Assembly (NCBI GenBank): GCA_023055425.1
Contig: JALGPY010000008.1
Coordinates: forward strand, 21,053,359 to 21,117,358
Direction: 5' to 3'
Source: Linanthus parryae
Taxonomy: Eukaryota > Streptophyta > Magnoliopsida > Ericales > Polemoniaceae
Length of the DNA: 64,000 bases
The position numbers and the translations under genes are program-made. The notes under the pieces were generated by a model. The model made no database searches and had not been told where the DNA came from. It saw only the letters and a program-made list of their open reading frames with translations. This document shows positions 46,871-57,600 of the stretch, piece after piece; the stretch's first letter is position 1; every line of letters begins with the position of its first letter.

Positions 46871-47599
46871 GTCACTCATCTAAGGTGAGAGGATGTAACC
46901 ATTCGTTTTTCTTACTACATTTACTTTATTTTTCCTTATAGCACGTTGAGTAACATCCATTTTTTTAAAATAAGGTATGTACTTTATTTAATAGGAGGCT
47001 TTATTAGAAGCCCAAGCGTTGTACAAGCATCGAGGCCTAAGAGATTGCTCAAAACGAGATTACATCACATTCTAAACCCAATTTCGATAAAGAATGGCCA
47101 GGCCATTTCAGCCTTTTTTAAACCCTCTAGTACATAAGCTGTTGGAGCTTCTCGAGAACACCATTTGGTAGACAAGCTTTCTCTGAGATGTATGCAACTC
47201 CTACAGATGTATTCCATTTCCTCAAAGTCACCCCTAAAAGTTTCATTTATTGACTAAAATATATAGAAGGGCTTCTAGCCGAATCACATCGTTTCCATCA
47301 GCATCTACTCGGCCGCCCTTTCTTTTTGAAGACTGCAACTCGTACATCTATTTCTTTACCAATTTAAACTCAATTTTATATAAGGGAACTCCGCAAATAT
47401 CTCAATAAGTACAAATTATACAAATTGTTTTATTTTTCTAGGATTCAATTCTTGCCATGATATTCACTTGTAGCATGCCATATTTCAGCGGATTGACTTA
47501 ATTTTTCTACCACGCGTGTATGTTACCATATATATCATAAATAAAGTCTAAATATAGGCCATTGATCTCGATAGGTCGACTAGCTATGGAATTTAAAGA
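46871..47599. other. Non-coding DNA after the gypsy fragment
   Basis: GGGGGAAGTCACTCATCTAA near 46863 resembles the untranslated tail that follows gypsy Pol. Nothing else is recognised. Confidence 0.4.
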
Positions 47600-47960
47600 A
47601 CGTGTTATACATGTCAGCTTGACCTCTCATATGCGGTTACAATTCACTACAACTCCGGTGGGTACGTTACCCTTAACCATGAAGGGAGGTATTGGAAACA
47701 TCCAATTGCTTGATGAGTCAGTGATGTTGAATGGCTAAAGTTAAGACAATTCTAATGGTTTGATGTTTGACCACAAGGCTAAAGATTTCTGAATAGTCTA
47801 AACTTCTTTTTGATAAATTTTTTTTGACTATAAGTCTAGTTTTGTATCTAGAGATAGAGCCCTCTGCATTTTTCTTAATTGTAAACACCTGCTTGCATCC
47901 TATAGCTGATCTGCCACGAGATAGAGATACTCAAATCCAAGTTGTTCTTGAATGCCCGTG
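47600..47960 (-). mobile_element. Ty1/copia reverse transcriptase relic
   Basis: Read on the minus strand, the segment near 47880-47960 gives AIGCKQVFTIKKNAEGS, then SRYKTRLIVKK and LDYSEIFSLVVKHQTIR, and further QLDVSNTSLHG near 47690. These follow the order of the RT start in plant copia elements. Several stops are present. No LTRs were found. Confidence 0.8.
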
Positions 47961-48804
47961 TAAATGAGACTTTTTTTTTTTTTTTTTTTGCTCTAAGAAC
48001 AAATGATGTGGATTTGCTCTAACCATGTAAATAGTGAAGTCAAAGCCCTTGAGAAAGTACACCACATGTCCTTGATCAGATATATCCCTGAAATCATTGT
48101 TTAACCGGAGAAAGTCTTCTTTTCTGCAACAGTTGCAAAAATACTTTTGTACGACTGTTTCTTTCTTTTTTTTTTTAGTTTCAAAACAACAACTTTTTTT
48201 TTTTTTCCCAAAACACGTCCAATAGGAACAGACCTTCCTTTAATGAATGAATAAATTAACAACTACTAGTCATTAGTGGGTGCTATAGTAAATTAGCACT
48301 GAAAGATGATAGTATCTCCAAACATATTTCTGTTTCAAATCAGAATTTTCAGCGCCCTCCAAACAGTTATTGTTTTTGAAAAGAAATTAACAAACAAAAC
48401 TTCAGAGCATTGTTCATAATTTAAAACTAATCAAACTCCGCAAACCGAAAATCTCTTCTCAATCAAATACACATGAGTTCTGAAACATCCCAAGTTTAAA
48501 ACAAAGGTGAAAATTAGAGAGTCCTTGCGTTGATGACGATGAACTTGGTCTACGTTCTTTTTCGATGAACTAAAGTCAATACCCAAACCTCACTGCACGG
48601 TTCATTTAAGGTGCGATCTTGACTTCTTCATTTTTGGGTATCCCATAGTCCATTCGTTGTCTTCGCTAAGATCCACACAACATTCACTGCACGAAGACAC
48701 TAAAATGGGCAATGTACAGTCATCAAATCCTCAGAACATAGCAAATTAAGAAAGCAAAGAACCAGGTAGTTGGCTGCTTACCCTTTTAGACCCTCTAGGC
48801 ATGC
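47961..48804. other. AT-rich DNA with T tracts
   Basis: Contains long T runs at 47972-47989, 48168-48177 and 48194-48206. No gene is seen. The part after about 48700 is the 3' flank of the HD-ZIP IV relic. Confidence 0.5.
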
Positions 48805-49832
48805 TCAAAGCATATTCTCGCCACCCAGTGCACTTTTAATCCTCTCAAACGGTCAAAATGATCAAAATATTAACAGTTGCCACTGAATGAAGAGGCAAAG
48901 ATGCAGTAGGATTCGAATCCACCAAGATCTGAAATGCTACAGTAAGTAGCGATCCACTTTGACTAATTAGACCATCCGGAAGAATTGCGAAACCAGAGGG
49001 CAGAAAAGACACATTATCTGAATCGTCACCTCTTAACCATATTCAATAAATTGGGGTTGACTGGAGCATATATGACATACGAGCATGTAGAGTCTGTGCA
49101 ACTTTCTTGCAGAATCATCATGCTTCTCTCGTTTGAGTTTAGGCTCTACACACAGTATCACGTATGTTGATGTGTTAGACAATTTGTATATGTATGCAAG
49201 TAACATAAACCTGGGATCCTGATAATATTACTTACATGTACTCGCAGTAGGGACACTGAGTTCTCAGGGTCATGGCTGTTAGCCATAATGCGACCTATTT
49301 GTTGCACTGGTCCGCCCATTGATAGGATATCCCACTGTAATATAGACGAAGGGTGATTAGTGTTAATGTGCTAATAGTCTCTAGTGTTTGCTATAGCTCT
49401 AATTTGGCTCAAGTAATTGGAATATTCGCATCTGGTTGATGTGATCAAGAAATAGGTTAAGGCAAATCGACCAACTCCAGCAGTTGACTCCCCCACCCCC
49501 ACCTAGCCCATAAATTTTTACCATAATTGGTCTTAATGTCATGACAAATCCATGCAAATATCTATTTGGAATAAAAAAATAAAAAATAAAAAATCTGCAC
49601 AAATTGACTACCTGTGGAATGAAGGTGTCAAGGGCCCCGGCCCGGCCCGTACAAAAAATGAGCCAAGCCTGGTCAGGACCGACCCCCACCAACACGCGAA
49701 CCAGCCCAGCCCCTAATCCCCACCCCGGCCCCTAATCATGTGGGGTTCGACTTGGCCCCCCTCCAACCCGCCCCGCCCCGCACCAGGCCGATTTGCCCCT
49801 CCCTCCCCCCAAAACTGTACCATTTATTATAA

Positions 49833-49869
<37 letters not shown>

Positions 49870-52841
49870 AACCACCCGGCCCCCCTCAACCCCTAACCCC
49901 CTGGTTTTTGGCCCGGCCTCAGTGGGGTTCAACTTCCCTCGATTTCAACGGGCCCGGCCCGGCCCCTCTACCACCGGGCACCTAACCCAACCCGGCCCAA
50001 CCCTCCGACACCTTGACTGTGGACCCAGTGCAAGCCCACGGCCTCCCCTTCTCCAACCCCGCCCCCCCCCCCCGCCCCCCCACCTTCCATGCCTGATTAA
50101 CAGCTCAAATGCCCCCTCATCCCACTGTTGGAGTTAGTCTGATGTCTGTGATTGCGCATTCACAGATTCACAGTTCCATATCCCACATGTACTCAAATTA
50201 ATTTGTTGCTTCTTTAAGAACATAGAATTTTATTTAATATTTGTTGTTTCCTATTGGAAAGTAGTGATGTTCATTACCTCTTTCCGAGAGTTCTCATCAC
50301 GTAGGATTTCAAACACTCTCTTGGGAGGGACACGGAGCTGGAACGAGGTTGCCCCACTGAGAACGAACCCTGGAGGCGTGCCTGGGTCATAAGAAATCTT
50401 CCTGGTTTTAATTCTTACTTCGTCATCAGCTCCACTTCGTGAAAGAGTTGTCCATCTTTGCGTTGTTGAAGATCCAACGCCTTCGTGAAAGCGTGCAACC
50501 ATCCCCTCGGCTAGCTTCAGCATGCCCGCCCTCCCCTGTGGACTTGTTATGACTGAAACAAAATATGCGACGGAAAAAATACATATATTGATGTCACTAG
50601 ACTAAAAGAAGACTTGATTTATCCTTATAATCGACAATCTTTGCTTCTTAGGTCTTAAAGTGTCAGTTTACCTCCAAAGCTTCCTGGTGGAATTCTGTTC
50701 GCCATTGCATTATCGAGGCGCTCACACATCCGAGCCAATGTTGCGACCCACCGATTAGCCCCAAAGCCAATACCAGCATTAACCAGTGGCTTGTAGATGT
50801 TGGCAACATCTCAGTCATCAACCTCAACTTGTTCCACCCATATAACCTGCCCAATATCAAATCAAGCATAGTTGTCAAATCGAGATTAAGAGTGTGAACC
50901 GAAATCCACTTGGCTGAATCGTGAATTGAATCCAATTGTGAATCGCAAAGATTCATTTACAATCTCTTTAAATATACATATAATTACATATTTCATTACA
51001 CTGTGTCATGTATGAACAGTATATCATACTACTCCGGGGTTGAATTTCACTAAACTGTATCACAGAAAAAAAAAACAAGGCAAGTATTGTTTTGGAACTA
51101 TCACTAACTCAAAAAGACTCTCTAGCTGATCAATTGATGATGAATCATATGAATTGGTATGAACCGCAATTGAATAGTAAGATTCAGTCTCATGAATTGG
51201 GATTCAGATAAATTTTTGGTCCATTAAAAGATTCACCCTCTGTTTCGTAGCATTTCAGTGAATCATAGGATACATAGCATGAATCATTAGATTCTAACAA
51301 CCATGAAATCCAGGCATACCTTTAGTCAAATAGCTACTTCATGAGTTAGTTTTTACTTGAGGAAATATAATGCGATTTCTGACCTTTGAGTCACCGTTGG
51401 GAACCTGTTCAATCAAACAACCAGATGGTCTTCTCCTCCTGCAGTGCGAGGTTATGCCAGCAAGGCGTAAATGATCCAGAGAAATATCAACCACTGCCCA
51501 TGTTCCGTTGCTGTGATGCTTACAGTACCTTACAAAGTTGTTCGCCCGAGTTGGGACCAGCGACGAAGGCATCTGGAATTCTGCTTGACATCTGAAATAG
51601 AAAAGACGTAAACTTCAGGTGCACGATATGATAAAAATGATTAAATTCTGAACTCAATGGATAAAATTCCATCCTTCTCTGACCAAACATGAAAAGGGGA
51701 TTAACCCCTTAATACAAGAAGGCGACTCAAGTAAAATCCAATTCCTATTTCGATAGAAACAAATTAATAACCCTAGTAAATTTCAGAGATCTTATAGTAG
51801 TAATAGCAAATTGCAGGAGTTACAGTACATATTTGCTTCCCTGTACACCTAGATTCGCTTTACGCCTGGCAAACATGTATTGTAACTCCGGTGAGTCATA
51901 CATAGCAGATTGGTTAAGGGTACTCACCGGAGCTGTAGCGAAAGAGAAGTCTTCAGAGGACAATTGTCACTTCCTATGAAAGGTCAAACTGACACGTATC
52001 ACACGTTCTTCAAATTTTCCAAAGCTAGTGTAGCTACCGAGATCAATCCTATATGTTGACAATATTTAAGATATGGTAATGTATACTCCGGTAGAAAAAG
52101 TACGTCAATCTGTTTAAATATGGTATGCTACATGTGAATATCTGTATGACAATATGTTTAAAATATGATACGCCAAACCCTAGAAGCCCTTCTATTTTAG
52201 TAAATAAATGAAATTTTTAGAGCTGAATGTGAGGAAAGGAATACATCTATATATGAGGAATCTTGTTGATTAGTTAGATATGGTCGATTAATAAAGACTT
52301 GGAAGAAGAAATGAAATGTGTTTTAGCATATATACCAGTTGGAGAGCTCCATTGAAGTTCCCGGGTTCCTCTCCATTTGAGATGACCTCCAAGGTTTTCG
52401 CACTTAAAACAATACTGTTGAAAACTCTAGTCCATTGATCCTGAAAAAAGAAGAACAACATCACGATTAGATTCAAAAGGACATGCATGGCTTCAATCAA
52501 AGTGAAATGATGAGGATAAGACCTAGAAAGAAAGAAAGAAATGGAGAAGATACTCACCACATTCATGAGAGCTTCCACAAGGTAAAGAATCTTCGCCTTC
52601 ACAACCGCATATTCTCTTAAAGCTTCTAGTTTGAACTGATCTGCTACTGGTGGTGGTGGTGGTGATCCACGACGGGGGAAGGTGCGGAGATACTCTTGGC
52701 GGCTGAATAAGTCACCGTGGGGGGTTGAAGCCCATATAGGTTCTCCCGCACGAGCAATTTGGAGGAGCTCCTCCATTGCTTCCTCCGGGAGACCGATCAC
52801 CTTCTTCTCCTCTTGACAAGACGATATTCATCAACCAACAT
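48805..52841 (-). pseudogene. HD-ZIP IV START-domain gene without homeodomain
   Basis: Seven minus-strand exons with good splice sites are recognised: 52558-52841, 52336-52440, 51384-51591, 50672-50846, 50278-50552, 49236-49334 and 48805-49145. They encode the START and START-associated part of HD-ZIP IV factors (the PDF2/ANL2/HDG group): [104 protein letters not shown] and [14 protein letters not shown]. The homeodomain and zipper are absent; the start exon instead begins MLVDEYRL after a TATA-like TATAAATA. Defects are a 1-base loss near 52815, an extra base at the start of exon 3, TGA in exon 4 (VEVDD*DVA) and shifts in the last exon near 49030 and 48840. It cannot make a normal protein. 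Confidence 0.9.
49620..50016. mobile_element. hAT-type MITE in an intron of the HD-ZIP relic
   Basis: The ends TGAAGGTGTCAAGGG and the complement of CCCTCCGACACCTTGA pair. Flanks are CTGTGGAA (49612-49619) and CTGTGGAC (50017-50024), an 8-bp duplication with one mismatch. The interior is rich in CCCGGCCC motifs and holds an AT microsatellite (about 49837-49863) and a C run near 50060. It lies between exons 5 and 6 of the relic. Confidence 0.8.
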
Positions 52842-53479
52842 GATTGCCTCCCGATGCGGTCGGACCTCCTCTTCACTTCGGACATATCTAGGTAGGGTTT
52901 CTGTTTCAACTATTTATACCGAATCTTGTTCTTCTAGAAACATTGAAACTATGATCTACAGTCCTGAATCCTGATCATCTATCTGTATGATGATCTGTCA
53001 AAACCTACGAATGGTTTATTTTCTCAAAACAAAGTGAATATAGTGATATAAAAATGGGTCAAAAATCTATGAAGGAACCACAGAAGATAGGGTTAATTGC
53101 ATTTTACCCCCTGTGGTTAGAGGTTTGTGCGAAAAACCTCTTATGTGATCTCAAATGTTGCACTTTACCCCCTATGGATTAGATCCTTCATGAAAGAGGA
53201 TGTGGGACTTCTTGCTAAAGAGAATCCAATGTGCGTGATGTTTTGTCCAATGATTTCACCTCTTTACTTATACGAGCAGTCGTTAAAAACCTAATCACTT
53301 TACTGTTTGTTAAAGATGTTACACGTTCAACTTTCTTAATGTGATTTTGACATTCTCATTTGTGTTGTCTTTCGTCCTTGCAGAACAATAGTATTAACTC
53401 ATGTCGGTTGAGAATATTGAGGGTCTTTTCACTTTTATTTTGGAATAGTATTTACTTTGTTTGGAAAATATACAGTTTT
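52842..53479. other. Spacer of the START inverted repeat
   Basis: The left part (to about 53010) is the 5' flank of the minus-strand relic and is inverted relative to 53480-53639. The central 450 bases have no gene or element I can recognise. Confidence 0.6.
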
Positions 53480-53852
53480 CGTAGGTTCGGTCAGATCATC
53501 ATACAGATAGATGATCAAGACAGTAGATCATCGTTTCAATGCTTCTAGAAGAACAAAATTCGACATAAATAGTTGAAACAGAAACCCTACCTAGTTATGT
53601 CTAAATTCAAGAGGAGGTTCGTCCGCGTCGGGAGACATTATGTCGTTTGACGAATATCGTCTGAGTCAAGAGGAGAAGAACCTGATCGGCAAGCTCGCGG
53701 AGGAAGTAATGGAGGAGCTCCTCCAAATTGCTCGTGCCCGAGAACCTATATGGACTTCAACCCCCGACGGTGACTTTTTCAGCCACCAAGACTACCTCCA
53801 GACATTCCCCCGTTGTGGATCACCACCACCACCAGCACCTGCAGATCAGTTG
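53480..53852 (+). pseudogene. START-domain first exon, plus copy, split by copia
   Basis: The exon starts with ATG at 53640 (MSFDEYRLSQEEKN) and runs open through AMEELLQ-like sequence (VMEELLQIARAREPIWTS) to GATCAGTTG at 53852. It resumes after the retrotransposon at 61313 (AAATCAGAAGC) and ends at a donor after 61387 (ALMDV|GTGAGT). Joined in phase, it is 96 codons without a stop. The 5' flank from 53480 is the inverted match of 52842-53010. No later exons follow, because an inverted copy begins at 61475. The insert shows that this exon was open until recently. Confidence 0.88.
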
Positions 53853-54052
53853 ACATGGTGTGGAAATCAGTGTTCGTCCTCGAGATTCACACTAGACTGG
53901 TGGGAGCAAGATCAAAGAGGAGGCGCGTGAAAGCAAGCAACACAACGATCATCCGCTGCATTAAGGAGCTTAGGAAGACAAGGTAAACACATGAATATTC
54001 CGCTTTAATTCATGTTGTAGATCTGAATGTGTTAGATCCTTCCTGCCCTTCA
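53853..54052 (+). repeat. 5' LTR, 200 bp
   Basis: Runs from ACATGGTGTGG to CTGCCCTTCA and is identical by eye to 61108-61307. It is bounded on the left by the target duplication AGTTG. It lacks the usual TG start. Confidence 0.95.
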
Positions 54053-54053
54053 T

Positions 54054-54067
54054 TGGTATCAGAGCCA
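54054..54067 (+). other. Primer-binding site
   Basis: TGGTATCAGAGCCA, one base after the LTR, is the standard match to the 3' end of plant initiator methionine tRNA used by copia elements. Confidence 0.95.
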
Positions 54068-54483
54068 TAGGCTTGTTTTTCGTGCCTCGATAAGCGTTCC
54101 CGAACCTGTATTAAAAATCGCGTTTCTGAAATTTCATAACCAGTAGACGAAACCTATATGGTTAGGTAGGGTTTTTCACGAGGATTCCAGATATATAAAC
54201 TTTATATTTTTTGGATTTACGGTGAATTAGTTATGATTTTTCAAAGTTTCAGAACTGTATTAATCTGGACTGCTAGATCCAATCAGTAGAACACGTTTTT
54301 CAAAAACTTGTTAAAATTGGATTTTGACCACATAATCGGGATCAGGACGAAGAGACGATCACGGCAAAATTAATTTCGTCGCGAACGGAGCACGGGAAGG
54401 CGGCGCGTGGGCTTCACGCGCCACCGACGCCGCCCCCACGCGCGGCCACGCGCCGCACGCGCCCAAGGGCTGGCGGCGGCTGC

Positions 54484-54660
54484 TGACGTGGCCCTAGGGC
54501 TGACGTGGCAGATGACGTGGCGGTGCCACGTCAGCAAGTGGTTGACGTGGCGATGACGTGGCAGCCAACGTGGCGATGACGTGGCGGACTGACGCGGTAG
54601 CTGACGTCAGCATAGGTGCTGACGTGGCATGCTGACGTGGCACATGGGCCGACGTCGGCG
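54484..54660. promoter_or_regulatory. Cluster of TGACGTGGC (ACGT-core) motifs
   Basis: Twelve ACGT cores lie within about 180 bases. Eight read TGACGTGGC on the plus strand and one on the minus strand (GCCACGTCA); CAACGTGGC and two TGACGTCA-like or GACGTC forms make up the rest. Such motifs are known binding sites of plant bZIP factors. The cluster sits in the GC-rich leader of the copia element, after the primer site. Whether it works as an enhancer is not known. Confidence 0.75.
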
Positions 54661-57600
54661 CGTGCGGCCTCCTCCAGCCGTCATTTTTCGTCCGGTTTTT
54701 TCCTAGGGACTCCAAATTGAATTTCCTATTTTGTGGATATTTTTTCATAATTTTTGGAGCGACGGAAAATTTTAGTATTTTCCAGATTAATTAATTAGTG
54801 TTTAGCACACTTCCCGAGGCAGTTTGACGACCTTAAACACACTGTTTTGAGCCCAAATTTTTTCTGGAGACTTAGGTCATTTTTCCCTACGTTTTGCCAT
54901 AGGTGGTGAGACCCTAAGTGGTAGGGAGCAATTTTCGATCTTTTTAGTTGATTAGATTATTGCTTATTAATTTCCAGTAATTATTGCTTAATTCCGGAAA
55001 TTTCCAGAAAATTCCAGTATGTTTATTATATTGTTATACATGCTGTTGTGGGTTGAATGAATGTGTTTGGTGCATGGATGTGGCATATATGTTTTATATT
55101 TTGGTTTTGGTTTTGGTTTTTGAATATGTAATCAAAATACGGCCTGCGTGTCGTGCCTCTCTATACTCTAGTGTCTTCTCTTCTCATCCACTCGCCTCTA
55201 TGAGGTTACTTCTTATTAGAAATAAGATAGTTAGTAGAGATTGAAGATTGAAGCTTCAAGAGAGGTGGCCAAACCAAAAGCTATGGCGCAAGGTGCATGG
55301 AGCAATTAGACGGTCTAAAGGAGCCTCAAGCTTGGAGTCCTCAAGTAGGCGAGATGGCATGAGATGGAGTCCAAGACTTTCTCAAGAAGTGCTCTCAATA
55401 GTGGGAGTGCACCTTAGGGGCCACATCCATTGCATATTTATTTATGTTTGTGCTTGTTTTATGTTATAACTGCGTGTGATTGGATATATATGTTTAACCT
55501 CGCATGCTAAAGAACTAAAACAAAAGAGCTCACATGATGACATGATTAAAATTGATAGGAAATCACAAGTGATGAGATTTGATTCCTAGGATATACGCTA
55601 GGTTTTGGTGGAGTCCTTGTGAGGAACTATTAAGTTTTAATCGATGTCACATGTTACTTTGGAGCTAAGTAAATGCTAGTGATTAACTTCCACAATGTCT
55701 CTATCAATCGTGTCTAAGTCAAAAACTGTAAAGGCTAAATGGTGACAACAACGACATGATAAGCTGTCGTACTATGTAACCATCCGTTGGACATAGGTTG
55801 CCAACCACCTACAAACATGGTCGAACCTGTGATGAATAAGTTGTCACAGCAGCACATAGACATTATCTTTAGGCTCACCAATAGTGGGAGGAGCAGTCAA
55901 GATAAATGTCATAGAGCATGCTATGAAAAGGTGGGGAAATGACCTCATCAGCATGTTCTAGACCACTTTAAAATTTGTAGGAAGCCAAAGAAGAATCTTG
56001 GATTCAGCTTAGCCATTTGCGTACATAAATTGTGAGAAGTGACTCATAATAAATCTTCCTTAACTATGAGTTATGGCTCATGTCATAATGTTGAGCACTC
56101 GACTTTAACGTCTGAGATTGATGCCATGTATGATAAGAGAGTTAAGGATTGTCAGGTACAAACTATCCGATTTGCAATTTGTTGCAATCTCTGCCACGTT
56201 TTATGAAACGTTATATGACACACTTTGTAAGTGTCAAGATGTTTGGATAAGGCCAAACATCACCCTGTTCTAGGATCTAAGCAGAAAGAGCTTGCTAAGA
56301 ATACTAGTCCAGCATACTTCGGATGTCTAAGCAATATATAATTGCTAAAGGCTGTTGGAGAAGTATGATCATACTTAGTGAAGTATGATAGGCAGAAAAA
56401 GTCCCTAGCCAGGTATTAGGACCAAGGCAACAGGTGGGGCAAGGATAAATGAATTTAAGGGAAATATTAGTATAAGGCCAGTATTACCCAAGACTGACAA
56501 ACGCAAAAGGGAGCAAAGGAGTTTTCCTAAGACCAAGAGAAAAGGCCAGACCTGGCACTGACTTCTTGTCTAAGGATCCGTATGATTATCTTTGAGGGAA
56601 TAGCCACCAAAAGTTGTTTTGGTCACAGTTTTAACTTTGGATATGGTTATATCATGGTATTTGCGTTCTTAAGATTCTAGCATGAATGACGCCTCATAAT
56701 TCTTGGATGTCAACTTAAGAGTATGACTTAAGATTCTGATATGTGGCGCGCTAGATTAAGACACGCGATGACAGGAAAGGATGTTCAGGCTAGCCAGGGC
56801 AGGCCTGCTTGGATTTTGTCCAAGGTACCCTTACCTGTGTGTGGTTCTTGCCGGACATGAAAGGCAACGCGCAAATTATCCGGTAGAGCATTAAGGACTA
56901 CTGAGTCTTTGTATATTATTCATTCTGTTGTTGTGTTCCATTAAATTGTTAAAGCTAAAGACATGGTGCTTACTGTTCCATCACATTCGTAGATTATTGT
57001 CCACGTCTCAACTATATGTGCTTGGGCCACATAAGTCTGAGGCACAAGGGTGCTTCAGACAGGTCCCTACAAAAGGTAGAACAACCGTCTGGATAAAAGG
57101 ATATGTCCTTGGCCAGAATGAGACTGGAAGTATCTATCTTAGCAAGAGCTATGTGATGGAGAAATAGTAAGGCAGTTGGCTATTCCCACGCCTCAGCAGG
57201 GTGCTGTAGAGAATAAGAGAAATAGGTTACTGTAAGAGATGGTCTGATGTATGATAGAGCGTGCAAAGTACAAGTTCCCTATTCGGAGGAGACACTTTGC
57301 TAAACGACTATCAACATACGCAACCATAAGTCCACCAAGTCTGTAGCCACTACACCCTACGAGATGTGGACCAAGAGGCAACCTGAATGAGGTCACCTTA
57401 GGCCATGGGGATCGGCAGCTTATGTACTAACTAAATTTCAAGTCAGGAAGAGGTTCGTTGAGAAATAAGTCTCTACGAAACAAAAGCTTCACTGGATGAC
57501 ACCCCATCCCTGAATGATCAACAGGAAATAGTTCCTACGGATCTTCAGGACAGTGGGAGTAACATGCCTAGTGAACAGCCCATCATAGATTATGACTATG

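Noticed and set aside
48805..52841. A working HD-ZIP IV transcription factor gene
   Set aside because: There is no homeodomain, and the frame is broken by a stop and several shifts.
54494..54748. Proline/alanine-rich minus-strand protein of 84 residues
   Set aside because: It is produced by translating the TGACGTGGC array and GC-rich leader of the copia element; there is no start context or homology.
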